Source: JAGNLV01 sp964612145 (GTDB taxonomy: Bacteria > Zixibacteria > MSB-5A5 > GN15 > FEB-12). From it: DNA of 64,000 nt. The notes under the pieces are model-generated. The model was not told where the DNA came from. It worked only from the letters and a program-made list of their open reading frames with translations, and did not search any database. Of the stretch, positions 1-8,250 are shown one piece after another (the first letter of the stretch is position 1; the number at the start of each line of letters is the position of its first letter). A program made the position numbers and the translations under genes. Where the stretch lies: assembly GCA_964612145.1 (NCBI GenBank), contig CAZTBP010000011.1:1-64000 (forward strand), given 5' to 3'.

Positions 1-218
1 GGATAGTAACATAACCCTATCCTTTCGATGTGTCCACTAATTCGGGGGAGGGTCAGATCTGGTGGTTGATTCGAAGAAGATGACGCTGGTGAAATAGGGA
101 GAGGGGGTTGGTATTTATTCGGACCGATCCCACCGCAAGCGGTGGGGCACCCTTTGTATTAGTGAGTCATGGTTCGACTCCGCTCAGGGTGACACTTTAG
201 GATATCAGGGATCCTGGC
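1..218. other. Intergenic DNA with a REP-like hairpin
   Basis: No gene is supported here. Positions 129-146 form a compact inverted repeat (CCCACCG, loop CAAG, CGGTGGG). About 30 bases on, near 167-193, lies GGTTCGACTCCGCTCAGGGT, which looks like a dispersed intergenic repeat rather than coding sequence. The hairpin lies downstream of the minus-strand nitroreductase, so it could stop transcription, but no T-tract follows it on that strand. Its status as a repeat family is inference, since only one copy is visible. Confidence 0.4.
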
Positions 219-1217
219 CTACGAGAGCACGTCGGAAAGGGGGCGGCGGGGGGTGTGGTCCTCGGGTTCGGCAAAGCCGAGACGGAATGTAATCTGCGGG
301 CTGCCCCAGTCATCGGGAAGCAAAGCCTCGAATTCCTCACGGATCTCCCCCACCTGAAGGATTTGATTCATCGGCTGAAGAGCCATGCCCATAGCAGCAG
401 CGGTCAGGAAGAGTCGCTCGAAGACCATGCCGGCCTGAAGCTGCATGGTACGGGTGGGTGATTCGACGGTGACGACACCGAGGGCCGAGGCGCTGTCCAG
501 CAGGTTGCGGTCTTTTTTGGCGGTGCCTTTGCCTAAGTTGAGATAGGCAACGGCGAGCTGGGACATCTTGGAGGTGATCCAGCCGGTGCCGAAGACGCCC
601 TGCCCGAGCCAGTGGGCGAGTTCGCGGCGCCAATCGGGGTCGGCGAACTGGGTGGCATCGGCGCGCACAGTGAGATTATCGACTTTCTGCCGCACGGCGG
701 TATCATCGGTGAGACGGACGAGGACGCCGGATTCGACCGGGATGTCTTCGAGGCGGGTGCGATGCTCCGGCGAGAGGTCGCGGCCATCGTAGGCGCCGTG
801 GTTGGTGTGGCGGGTGGTGATGGCGGCAAACAGCTCAGGCGGGCGGAAGTCACCGGGAGAGCCGCCCGGCTGGAACGTGATTTCGGCGACAAGGTCGGGT
901 TGGTCGGAATCGGGAAACCAGGTGAGGTCGTGGGTGAAGCCGAAGTGTTCGGCGGCGATTAACAGGTTTTCTATGGCGCAACCGACGCTGATGTAGAGTT
1001 CGCGCTGGTCGGAGTCGGCGATTTTGAGCCAGCGGGACTTGTCGACACCGACCCGGATGGTGTTGTCGTTAATGGTAAAGGTCCACGGCTGGATGTTGTG
1101 CGATGACGGAGCGAGGACGGCGTACTGGATAAGAAAGCGGAGTTGGATTTTAAGGGAGTCGTCATTGGGAAAGTCGATTTCGCTGATGGTCCAGAGAGTG
1201 GTTTGGTTTGCTGTCAT
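219..1217 (-). CDS. Acg-type nitroreductase-like flavoprotein
   Basis: The 332-residue protein resembles the Acg (Rv2032-like) branch of the nitroreductase fold. It has the conserved N-terminal block APSSHNIQPW at residues 36-45, then a DSDQRELYISVGCAIENL-type stretch near 68-86, both typical of the FMN-binding half of this family. No signal peptide or membrane segment is seen, so it is probably cytosolic. The start is supported by an AGGAGGT site 8 bases upstream of ATG. A TTGACA-17-TTTAAG promoter sits about 115 bases upstream. Acg proteins are often stress-linked, and some sequester flavin rather than act as reductases, so the enzymatic role is not certain. Confidence 0.8.
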   Translation of the reverse strand: MTANQTTLWTISEIDFPNDDSLKIQLRFLIQYAVLAPSSHNIQPWTFTINDNTIRVGVDKSRWLKIADSDQRELYISVGCAIENLLIAAEHFGFTHDLTWFPDSDQPDLVAEITFQPGGSPGDFRPPELFAAITTRHTNHGAYDGRDLSPEHRTRLEDIPVESGVLVRLTDDTAVRQKVDNLTVRADATQFADPDWRRELAHWLGQGVFGTGWITSKMSQLAVAYLNLGKGTAKKDRNLLDSASALGVVTVESPTRTMQLQAGMVFERLFLTAAAMGMALQPMNQILQVGEIREEFEALLPDDWGSPQITFRLGFAEPEDHTPRRPLSDVLS

Positions 1218-1331
1218 GTCATGTTACCTCCTGTTGGGGCAACGTCGGCGGGGGCGGGATTGTTTCGGAGATATTGAAGAAACCAACAAGCGTGAGCCTG
1301 TGAGGACTCGCGAGGGTCCTGACCTTCCGGA

Positions 1332-1360
1332 CTTAAAGCGGGCTGAAAGTGTGTTGTCAA
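1332..1360 (-). promoter_or_regulatory. Predicted sigma70-type promoter for the nitroreductase
   Basis: On the minus strand a perfect TTGACA (1355-1360) is followed after 17 bases by TTTAAG (1332-1337, 4 of 6 matches to TATAAT). The predicted transcript would begin near 1325, giving a leader of about 108 bases. The start of that leader carries an inverted repeat at 1303-1320 (arms AGGAC and GTCCT around a TCGCGA core), which could be an operator or a leader hairpin. Confidence 0.5.
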
Positions 1361-1387
1361 CAGCGGATCTGGCCGCGAAATAGTGAT

Positions 1388-1804
1388 TCAGAGCCTGGGG
1401 GTCTTCTCGGTGGAATGTTGAGGCTCAATCCCGTTAGCGGCCCAGTTAGTCGCCTGGTGCTCCCAGTCTGGCGTGCAGGAAGCATCGATGACCCGGTCGA
1501 TTCCGGTGGTGCCGGCTTTGTGGGTAATTTGTCGGGCCTGACCCTTGATTACGGGAGAATCAACAATAATGGCAGCACGTTGGAGGCTAACCAGGACGGC
1601 GGTTTTGTGGAGGTTGGCCATGGCTTCGGCGGCCTCGGCATCGAGCGGGACGCGACCGCGGACGTCGACAATGATCGAAAACGGTCCCGTGGCGTGGGAG
1701 AAGACCTCGAGTACGTCTTCGCGCAACCGGTCGGCCTCTCCCTTGTCAAAGATACCTGTGGCGGTGATTCTGAATCCGTAGTCTGTCGTTTCAATTCGGT
1801 ACAA
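1388..1804 (-). CDS. STAS/SpoIIAA-like small protein
   Basis: This 138-residue soluble protein has the alternating strand-helix pattern of STAS-like proteins. It opens with MYRIETTDYGFRITATGIF, has a central strand FSIIVDVRGRVPLD at about 62-75, then a helix and another strand AAIIVDSPVIKGQARQI. Proteins of this shape (SpoIIAA-like) act in regulation or lipid contact, but no phosphorylatable serine motif is clear. The start is a TTG with GGAG 8 bases upstream. It is the gene upstream of the nitroreductase, but a promoter lies between them. The function is unknown and the family call is tentative. Confidence 0.55.
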   Translation of the reverse strand: MYRIETTDYGFRITATGIFDKGEADRLREDVLEVFSHATGPFSIIVDVRGRVPLDAEAAEAMANLHKTAVLVSLQRAAIIVDSPVIKGQARQITHKAGTTGIDRVIDASCTPDWEHQATNWAANGIEPQHSTEKTPRL

Positions 1805-2003
1805 TTCGTGGTCTCCGACAATAGATTAACGTCATCTATATTATCGGCTCCACAGGGGGCGGGCTTTACCGGGGTCGGTGGGTAGGTGGTGTCGGGATTC
1901 TTGAAATTGGGGGTGATGTCCCACCCACCGCGGGAGCGCGGGCTACGGGCGGAAACGCTGCAGGATTCCCCCCATACCTCCAGCATAGAATTTGATCGTG
2001 CGC

Positions 2004-2192
2004 TCAGGTGCCCATGCCGCCGCCGACGGTGATTACCGGACGGAAGGAGGCTCCCACCTTACGCCCGAGGGCGTCGACGGCGATGCTGGTGCCTTTGGGT
2101 TCGCTGAGGGCGAGGAGGAGGAGTTCTTCGTGGAGGGGGAGTTGTATGGGTATGGGTTTTCCGTTCTGAGCCTCACCTGGATTCCACGTCAC
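2004..2192 (-). CDS. Possible short or degraded ORF
   Basis: The 62-residue open stretch begins at GTG (MTWNPGEAQ) and contains HEELLLLALSEPKGT, faintly like the start of GPP34-type proteins, though the match does not continue. Upstream the frame stays open for 11 further codons and then meets TGA preceded by ATG TCC. No Shine-Dalgarno site was seen. It may be a fragment of an old gene. Confidence is low. Confidence 0.2.
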   Translation of the reverse strand: MTWNPGEAQNGKPIPIQLPLHEELLLLALSEPKGTSIAVDALGRKVGASFRPVITVGGGMGT

Positions 2193-2246
2193 GGTGCGCA
2201 GGATGCTCTCGTAAGAGTGACATAATCAGGACATTTTATGAATACA

Positions 2247-2272
2247 GTCACCCACGCAAAGCCTTGGGTGAC
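2247..2272 (-). terminator. Hairpin downstream of the slipin gene
   Basis: An 8-base perfect stem (GTCACCCA / TGGGTGAC) with a 10-base loop lies 15 bases after the slipin stop codon. On the minus strand it is followed by the AT-rich TGTATTCATAAAA rather than a pure T-run. It is a reasonable end signal for the nfeD-slipin operon, but not a classic intrinsic terminator. Confidence 0.45.
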
Positions 2273-2286
2273 CTACGATCTATGTT

Positions 2287-3246
2287 TTACTTCTCTTCTT
2301 CCGGGCCGCCTTCGTCGTCTTCGTCTTTGTCTTTGCCTTTGTCTTTGCCTTCTTCGCCGAGAACGTCTTCGTCGTCGAGGAGGTCCTCTTCGGCTTCGGG
2401 GCCCATGCCGGAGACATCGCCAAGGGAGCTAATGACATCCTTCAGGGCTTCGGCGGAGGGCACCTCGGGACTGTCCGGGCCGCCCTTGGTGTGCGAATCC
2501 ATGAATGATTTCATGGAGGAGAGCAGGTCGATCGGTACCGGGAAGATCAGAGTCGAGTTTCGTTCGGCGGAAACCTCGACGAGAGTTGAGAGGAAGCGCA
2601 GTTGCATTGCACCAGGAGCCTTGCCGATGACAACAGCGGCAGCGGCGAGCTTTTTCGCGGCCTGGAATTCACCTAAGGCGTGGATGACCTTGGAGCGCCG
2701 TTCACGTTCGGCCTCGGCCTGGCGGGCAATGGCGCGGGTCATTTCAGGCGGAAGATCGACGTTCTTGACCTCAACCACGGAGACTTTGATGCCCCACGGT
2801 TCGGTCTGCTCATCGATGATGCGCTGGAGTTCGGCGTTGATTTTGTCGCGGTTGGCTAAGAGCTCGTCGAGCTCGACCTGACCGAGGACGGATCGGAGTG
2901 TCGTCTGGGCGATCTGGGAGGTGGCCTCGAAATAGTTGGCAACACTCACGATGGCCCGATTGGGATCCACGATTTGGAAGTAGACGACGGCATTAACTTT
3001 GACCGAGACGTTATCGTTGGTGATAACGTCCTGCGCGGGTATATCGTAGGTTATAACACGCAGGTCCACCCGCACCATCTTATCGACGATGGGTATCAGG
3101 ATGATCAGGCCGGGGCCTTTGGCGCCGATCAGGCGACCGAGACGAAAGATAACACCGCGTTCATACTCTTTGAGGATCTTGATCATGTTGAACAAGAGGA
3201 TGAGGAATATGAACAGAATTACGGCTATGACAGGAAGGGTAACCAT
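2287..3246 (-). CDS. Slipin / stomatin-like SPFH membrane protein
   Basis: This 319-residue band-7 protein starts with a membrane segment (about 5-24) followed by YERGVIFRLGRLIGAKGPGL, the signature opening of the SPFH domain in slipins. The SPFH domain runs to about 200, and a helical region rich in ER/AEAE follows. The C-terminal 40 residues are extremely charged (D, E and K runs). Slipins organise membrane microdomains and are commonly paired with NfeD proteases; here the nfeD gene ends only 19 bases upstream, so the two are probably co-transcribed and form a complex. The start is ATG with an AGGTGA site. The acidic tail is longer than usual and may be a partner-binding tail. Confidence 0.9.
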   Translation of the reverse strand: MVTLPVIAVILFIFLILLFNMIKILKEYERGVIFRLGRLIGAKGPGLIILIPIVDKMVRVDLRVITYDIPAQDVITNDNVSVKVNAVVYFQIVDPNRAIVSVANYFEATSQIAQTTLRSVLGQVELDELLANRDKINAELQRIIDEQTEPWGIKVSVVEVKNVDLPPEMTRAIARQAEAERERRSKVIHALGEFQAAKKLAAAAVVIGKAPGAMQLRFLSTLVEVSAERNSTLIFPVPIDLLSSMKSFMDSHTKGGPDSPEVPSAEALKDVISSLGDVSGMGPEAEEDLLDDEDVLGEEGKDKGKDKDEDDEGGPEEEK

Positions 3247-3265
3247 GTACTCACCTCGTTTAGGT

Positions 3266-4702
3266 TTACAATTTCTTCACTTGCAAAGTAAGGCCAGTGA
3301 CTTTTTCGATAATGACTTTGTCGCCCTGTTTCAGTTCGTCGGATGTTTCGATGCGCCAGAGGGCGCCGTCAACATAGACCATGCCGGGAGACCTGACGGT
3401 GGCGGTTTTGCCGATCATGCCTTCGTCTCCGACAGTGACCTGATGCCGGTGCGCTTTGACCACGAGGTACAGCACGATGGCCATAATAACGCCGATACAG
3501 ACGACAATGGTGACCAGAAGGGAGGTGGAGATGCGCAGGTTGGGGTCAACGGTATCTATAAGCATGAGTCCTCCAAAAAAGAAGGAGACGAGTCCGCCAA
3601 TGGTCAGGATGCCGTGGCTGACGACTTTTATTTCCGCGATAAATAATATGATGGCCAGCACAATCAGCGCGAGGCCCGCATAGTTGATGGGGAGAGCCTG
3701 GAAGGAGTAGAAGGCCAGGATCAGGCAGATGGCGCCGACGACGCCGGGGAGGATTCCGCCGGGGTTGTACAATTCGATCAAGAGTCCCAGGGAGCCGAGT
3801 GAGAAGAGGATCAGGGCTATGTCGGGCTGGGTGACGACATCGAGGATTTTCCACCACCAGGAGGTGTCGATATTTTCGACGCGCCGGTTTTTGAGGCTCA
3901 GCGTTTCGGTCTGGTAGGCGGTTTTGATGTCTTTGCCTTCAAGCTGGGCAAGCAGGTGATCGAGATCGTCGGCGCGGTATTCGACGACGCCAAGTTCGAG
4001 CGCTTCGCGGTCGTCGATGGAGACAGATTCGCGAACGGCTTTTTCGGCCCACTCGACATTCCGGCCGTGTTCTTTAGCGGCGGCTTTGATTTGCGCGACG
4101 GCGTCATTGGTGATTTTCTCGTTCATGACTGAGTCGACCTCTTCCCCGCTCCCGGAGACCGGGTGGGCGGCGCCGAGGTTGGTGGAGGGAGCCATGGCGG
4201 CGATGTGCGAGGCGTAGGTCATGTAGACACCGGCCGAGCCGGCTTTGGCTCCTCGGGGTGCGATATACATGGCGACCGGAACGCGCGAATTGAGAATATT
4301 GGAGCAGATAGACCAGGTCGGTTTGGTAAAGCCGCCGGGAGTGTTGAGGTAGATGACGAGTAGTTCGGCGTTGTTGTCCTCGGCAGTTTCGATAGCGGCC
4401 TCGATACGCTGGTCGGTTACGACGCCGATGGCGCCTTCGATGGTGATAGTATAGACCAACGGGCGGGAGTCGGTGTCGGCAGGTTCCGATTCGATCATGG
4501 CGGAGTCATCGACCTGCACATTGGCCGGGGCGGCCTTTTGCATGTCCTTGTAGGCTTTGGTTGCTTCCTTTGGCAGCACCTTATCGGCCGACGGTTCCTG
4601 CTTAGTGGTGTCGGAATCGGACGACTGCGCCAGCGATGATGAGAGGATCAGTGCGGAGGAGAGCAGCCATACGATGAATATAATGACCATCCTGGCTTTC
4701 AT
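3266..4702 (-). CDS. NfeD-family membrane-bound serine protease
   Basis: The full-length NfeD type has three parts. An export signal or anchor opens the protein (MKARMVIIFIVWLLSSALIL). A ClpP-like periplasmic protease domain follows, with LNTPGGFTKPTW and the serine motif KAGSAGVYM, then NLGAAHPV. The last parts are four or five membrane helices and a C-terminal OB-fold NfeD domain (VGDEGMIGKTATVRSPG...). In archaeal relatives the protease cleaves stomatin C-termini, which fits its partner slipin just downstream. I chose ATG at 4702 (478 aa); an in-frame TTG at 4747 would add 15 residues with no signal features and overlap a likely promoter. Confidence 0.9.
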   Translation of the reverse strand: MKARMVIIFIVWLLSSALILSSSLAQSSDSDTTKQEPSADKVLPKEATKAYKDMQKAAPANVQVDDSAMIESEPADTDSRPLVYTITIEGAIGVVTDQRIEAAIETAEDNNAELLVIYLNTPGGFTKPTWSICSNILNSRVPVAMYIAPRGAKAGSAGVYMTYASHIAAMAPSTNLGAAHPVSGSGEEVDSVMNEKITNDAVAQIKAAAKEHGRNVEWAEKAVRESVSIDDREALELGVVEYRADDLDHLLAQLEGKDIKTAYQTETLSLKNRRVENIDTSWWWKILDVVTQPDIALILFSLGSLGLLIELYNPGGILPGVVGAICLILAFYSFQALPINYAGLALIVLAIILFIAEIKVVSHGILTIGGLVSFFFGGLMLIDTVDPNLRISTSLLVTIVVCIGVIMAIVLYLVVKAHRHQVTVGDEGMIGKTATVRSPGMVYVDGALWRIETSDELKQGDKVIIEKVTGLTLQVKKL

Positions 4703-4708
4703 GTCACT

Positions 4709-4738
4709 AATATGCTCCGTGTTGGAGGTGTTTGTCAA
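4709..4738 (-). promoter_or_regulatory. Weak candidate promoter upstream of nfeD
   Basis: On the minus strand TTGACA is followed after 18 bases by CATATT, only a few bases before the ATG at 4702. If used, the message would be almost leaderless. It does separate the nfeD-slipin pair from the amidohydrolase gene upstream. The -35 is perfect and the -10 is poor. Confidence 0.3.
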
Positions 4739-4778
4739 CGTAAACAAATACGTTATGAGTCGCCGGAATATTCAATAT

Positions 4779-6365
4779 CTATAACACAAATCCAAAGGCA
4801 CAGTGTTTCACGGCGCCATCGAGTACAGTTGCGAGTACTTCTGTGTCGTAGATGCGCATCGGTGCGACACGGGTGATGTCCTGTGAGAGAACGACAAAGT
4901 CGGCGGGGTAGCCGGGCATCAGCCTCGACCGGCAATGCTGCTGTCCGGAGGCAATAGCAGGGCCGACAGTGTAGGCCCGGAGGGCTGATTCGGCGGTGAT
5001 ACGTTCGGCGGGCTCAAAGACGTCACGGCTGTTTTTGCGAGCACGTCGGACGGCGGCGGCGATTCCGGCGATGGGATCAAGCGGCTCGATGGGGACATCG
5101 GAACCAAACGCCAGCGGGATGCCGGATTCTATGATGGTGCGGAAGAGATAGGCGTTGCGGCTCTGGTGGCCCCAGTAGGAACGCATCATGTCGATATCGG
5201 AGGTGAGCTGCGGGGGCTGCATCGAGGCAACGACGCCGAGGCGTTTGACACGGGCCAGATCGCGGCGGCGGACAAGCTGGAGATGTTCGATCCGGTGGCG
5301 GACCGGGAGAGGTGGCACCGGAACTTCGGCGAAAGCATCGAGAACGTTGGCGGCGGCGCGGTCCCCGATGGCATGGACTGCGCAGGGGAATCCGAGTTTG
5401 GCGGCATTGCGAGCGATGCTGATCATGTTAGCGGTCGAAGTGACTTCGATTCCCCGATTATCTTTCGAGTCTTTGTATTTGTTGAAGCAGAGGGCAGTGC
5501 GACTTCCGAGGGAGCCATCGGCAAAGATCTTGATACCAGCGACACGGAGGAAGGTGTCGCCGCAACCGTAGCGGGTGTTGGTCTTGCGCAGTGCGGGCAG
5601 GTAGGCGGCCTGTGGGTAGTAGTTAATACGTAGGCCGAGTTTATTTTGTTCGGCCCGTTCCGTGAAGTACGCAAAGCCGTCTGGACCGTCGAAAGAGTGC
5701 ACGCCGGTGAGACCGCAGCGGTAGGCGATGTCGAGGGCTTGTTGGTAGAGGCGGTCGATGGTCTGGCGTGACGGCGATGGGATATGCTGGAGTATTTTGG
5801 AGATGGCCGGGCCTTCACGGAGAATCCCGGTCGGGTGGCGGTCGGGGTCGCGCACGATGGATCCGCCGGCCGGATCTTTGGTTTTGCTTGTGATACCGGC
5901 GATTTCGAGCGCTTTAGTGTTGACCCAGGCGGAGTGCTGATCCTTGGCGTAGATGAAGGCGGGTCGACCGCCGCTGACGCTGTCGAGCATGTGGCGGTCC
6001 GGTTCGGTGCGGACTTTGAAGAGGTCGGGCGTGTAGCCTTCGCCGGTGAGCCAGGCATTTTGGGGGAGCGAGGAGGCGTGTGTCTTAATTTTCTTGAGGC
6101 AAGCGTCGAGGGAGTTCAACTCTTGAAGGTTGACGCGGCCGAGCGAGAGAGCGTAGAAATAGAAATGGGTGTGGGCATCGACGAAACCGGGAGTGACCAT
6201 TTTTTTTTTGAGGTCGATGCGGTCGTGGGACTTGAATTCCGGGATTCGGTGAAGATTATCACCGACCGCGACTACGTTACCGTTATCGATGATCATGGAA
6301 TTGACAACGAGACCGTTGTCCATGGTATGAATGCGGCCGTTGTACAGGGCGGTTTTATTCTTCAA
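4779..6365 (-). CDS. YtcJ-like metal-dependent amidohydrolase
   Basis: The 528-residue protein belongs to the amidohydrolase-3 (YtcJ) group. It has a metal-binding HxH at residues 65-67 within PGFVDAHTHFYFY, the internal FADGSLGSRTA block, AVHAIGDRAA, and FGSDVPIEPLDP near the C-terminus. Family members hydrolyse amide bonds of small molecules; the substrate cannot be told from sequence. No signal peptide is present, so it is cytosolic. It starts with TTG 6 bases after AAGGAG, inside the last codons of selB (11-base overlap), so it is translationally coupled to selA-selB. Why an amidohydrolase is tied to selenocysteine genes is not obvious. Confidence 0.85.
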   Translation of the reverse strand: MKNKTALYNGRIHTMDNGLVVNSMIIDNGNVVAVGDNLHRIPEFKSHDRIDLKKKMVTPGFVDAHTHFYFYALSLGRVNLQELNSLDACLKKIKTHASSLPQNAWLTGEGYTPDLFKVRTEPDRHMLDSVSGGRPAFIYAKDQHSAWVNTKALEIAGITSKTKDPAGGSIVRDPDRHPTGILREGPAISKILQHIPSPSRQTIDRLYQQALDIAYRCGLTGVHSFDGPDGFAYFTERAEQNKLGLRINYYPQAAYLPALRKTNTRYGCGDTFLRVAGIKIFADGSLGSRTALCFNKYKDSKDNRGIEVTSTANMISIARNAAKLGFPCAVHAIGDRAAANVLDAFAEVPVPPLPVRHRIEHLQLVRRRDLARVKRLGVVASMQPPQLTSDIDMMRSYWGHQSRNAYLFRTIIESGIPLAFGSDVPIEPLDPIAGIAAAVRRARKNSRDVFEPAERITAESALRAYTVGPAIASGQQHCRSRLMPGYPADFVVLSQDITRVAPMRIYDTEVLATVLDGAVKHCAFGFVL

Positions 6366-8244
6366 AGCGGGCTCCTTTCACGCGGACGTCTCCCTCACGC
6401 CGGGTTATGCGCAGGCGGTCGGTTTCTTCGAGTACGGGGATAGTGAATTTGCGGGTGAAGCCGAATTTGTCGCGCAGGTCGGAGACGGCCAGGGAGCCGT
6501 CCTGATTGAGTTTGTCGCGGATGAAGTCGATAATCTTATTCCACGCGTCGGACAGGAAAATGAATTCGTTGCCGCACTTATGGCCTTCGCCGGAATCGAG
6601 GATGAATCCTATAGCATCGCGGTACGGCTTCCCTTTGGCAGTAAGCTGACTGAGTTTGGGCGGGGCCCAGTGATCATCGCGAAGGTCGGTCATGATGTCG
6701 TCGTAGGCCGCCTTGACCAGTCCTTTGAGGGTCATGCCTCGTCCGGCGAGCGTGTAGTCATCGTCGATGCGGGCGAAGATATCGTTTTCGACGGCGTAGC
6801 GGGAGAGGATTGTAGTGGTCTCGCGTCCGTAGGGAGAAAACTGCAGGAGTTGTTCAAAAGGGACACCGCGCAGGTGCGGGTGGTTGTCGAGGTATTTTTC
6901 AAGACGGTTCTTGAATCGCTCGACGGCGTTGGCGAGCGTGTTAGGTTCGTATACGGAGCCGTGGAACATGGCGGCCTCGCCCTTTTCAACGAGGGCTGCG
7001 ACGGCGCTGTCTATTTGGCCGGCAGCGATATCGGCTTCGGCCAGCAGATTTTTGGCCGGGCTGAGGACGCGTTTTTTCAGTTCGGATCTGACGAGGTCTT
7101 CCACCTCGACACTTTGTCGCTGGTACAGGTAATCAAACCGGTCCCAGGCCCGACGGCGGGGGAAGTGGCGCAGGTGATCGAGGACGCGACCGCCGCCGAG
7201 AGTGACCATTGGTGTGGGCAGGCGCATGATATAGTGATCGCCGATCAGAGAGTATACCGGTTCGTTCGGTTTGAAAAAGACGATGCCTTTGTGGCCCGGT
7301 TTGATCTTTTCTTCTTTGAACAGCCTGATTTCTCCCTGGACCTCAGTCGTACCGAAAATACAGAGCACCTGGCGGCGGTCCTCGAGGGCGACGGGGGCAT
7401 TGGAAAGCAATTCCACCGCCAGCGCCATGATCGGGTTTCGATCGAAGTACTCGAGGTGGGTGCGGTCGGTGACGACGCCACCCCGTACCAGTAGTTCGCG
7501 GTCGATGCCGGTGAAGGAGACGGCGGTGCGCTGACCGGGTGCGGCGACGTTGACATCGGAGCCTGATGACTGGAGGGAGCGCACTTTGCCGATAGCTTTT
7601 GACGGCCAGACGGCAACAGTCTGGCCAACATGGAGCTGCCCCCCGCGCAGGGTACCGGTCACGACGCCGCCGATCCCCTGGCGGATAAACGAGCGGTCGA
7701 TAAAGAGGCGGGCTTTGCCGATGTCTTTGCGTGAGCCGATTTGTGTGGCCATCTGATCGAGATACGGCCTGAGTTTATCGAAGCCGTCGCCTTTTACGGC
7801 CGAGACGGTGAAAATGGGAGCGTCCTGGAGGAAGGATCCCTGAACGTGCTGGTGAATATCCTGCTGCAGCAGTTCAAGCCAGTCGGGTTCGACCAGGTCG
7901 GACTTGTTGATTACGATGAGGCCGTGTTTCACGCCGAGAAGGCGGACGACCTGGAAGTGTTCCTCGCTTTGCGGCATCCAGCCATCGTCGGCGGCGATAA
8001 CCAGCATGACAGCATCGATCCCGCCAGCACCGGCGATCATGTTCTTGACGAAGCGTTCGTGTCCGGGGACATCGACAAAGGCGATGGTTTCCGACTGCGG
8101 TGTCCGGTAAAAGGCAAAGCCGAGATCTATCGTCAGGCCGCGCTTTTTTTCTTCGGGCAGACGATCCGGGTCGGTACCGGTCAGACGTTTGACTATGGCG
8201 GACTTTCCGTGATCGATATGGCCAGCGGTCCCCACAACAATCAT
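6355..8244 (-). CDS. selB: Selenocysteine-specific elongation factor SelB
   Basis: This GTPase delivers Sec-tRNA to ribosomes at UGA codons marked by a SECIS hairpin. The 629-residue length fits bacterial SelB. The GTPase motifs are clear: AGHIDHGK at 7-14, DVPGHE at 58-63 and NKSD at 113-116. EF-Tu-like barrels follow to about 340. The last 250 or so residues carry the winged-helix repeats that bind the SECIS RNA. It sits 6 bases after selA and overlaps the amidohydrolase gene downstream. With selA here and tRNA-Sec at 19603 the assignment is secure. Confidence 0.97.
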   Translation of the reverse strand: MIVVGTAGHIDHGKSAIVKRLTGTDPDRLPEEKKRGLTIDLGFAFYRTPQSETIAFVDVPGHERFVKNMIAGAGGIDAVMLVIAADDGWMPQSEEHFQVVRLLGVKHGLIVINKSDLVEPDWLELLQQDIHQHVQGSFLQDAPIFTVSAVKGDGFDKLRPYLDQMATQIGSRKDIGKARLFIDRSFIRQGIGGVVTGTLRGGQLHVGQTVAVWPSKAIGKVRSLQSSGSDVNVAAPGQRTAVSFTGIDRELLVRGGVVTDRTHLEYFDRNPIMALAVELLSNAPVALEDRRQVLCIFGTTEVQGEIRLFKEEKIKPGHKGIVFFKPNEPVYSLIGDHYIMRLPTPMVTLGGGRVLDHLRHFPRRRAWDRFDYLYQRQSVEVEDLVRSELKKRVLSPAKNLLAEADIAAGQIDSAVAALVEKGEAAMFHGSVYEPNTLANAVERFKNRLEKYLDNHPHLRGVPFEQLLQFSPYGRETTTILSRYAVENDIFARIDDDYTLAGRGMTLKGLVKAAYDDIMTDLRDDHWAPPKLSQLTAKGKPYRDAIGFILDSGEGHKCGNEFIFLSDAWNKIIDFIRDKLNQDGSLAVSDLRDKFGFTRKFTIPVLEETDRLRITRREGDVRVKGARFEE

Positions 8245-8250
8245 GCGCGG

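Larger units (their letters stand above)
1805..2286. other. 482-base sparse region with a possible gene remnant
   Basis: There is no convincing full gene. A minus-strand open stretch at 2004-2192 (62 codons from GTG) reads with plausible amino acid content, including PLHEELLLLALSEPKGT, but no known domain is complete and it lacks a clear start. Near 1920-1945 there is a GC-rich, partly self-complementary run similar in style to the hairpin at 129-146. The slipin terminator candidate lies at 2247-2272. Confidence 0.35.

Noticed and set aside
2004..2240. Short selenoprotein read through TGA (ATG TCC TGA TTA)
   Set aside because: The selenocysteine machinery nearby makes this tempting, but no SECIS-like hairpin right after the TGA and no known selenoprotein motif were seen.
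5166..5633. Long plus-strand ORFs opposite the amidohydrolase and many other genes
   Set aside because: They are mirror frames of GC-rich real genes, without ribosome sites or domain motifs.
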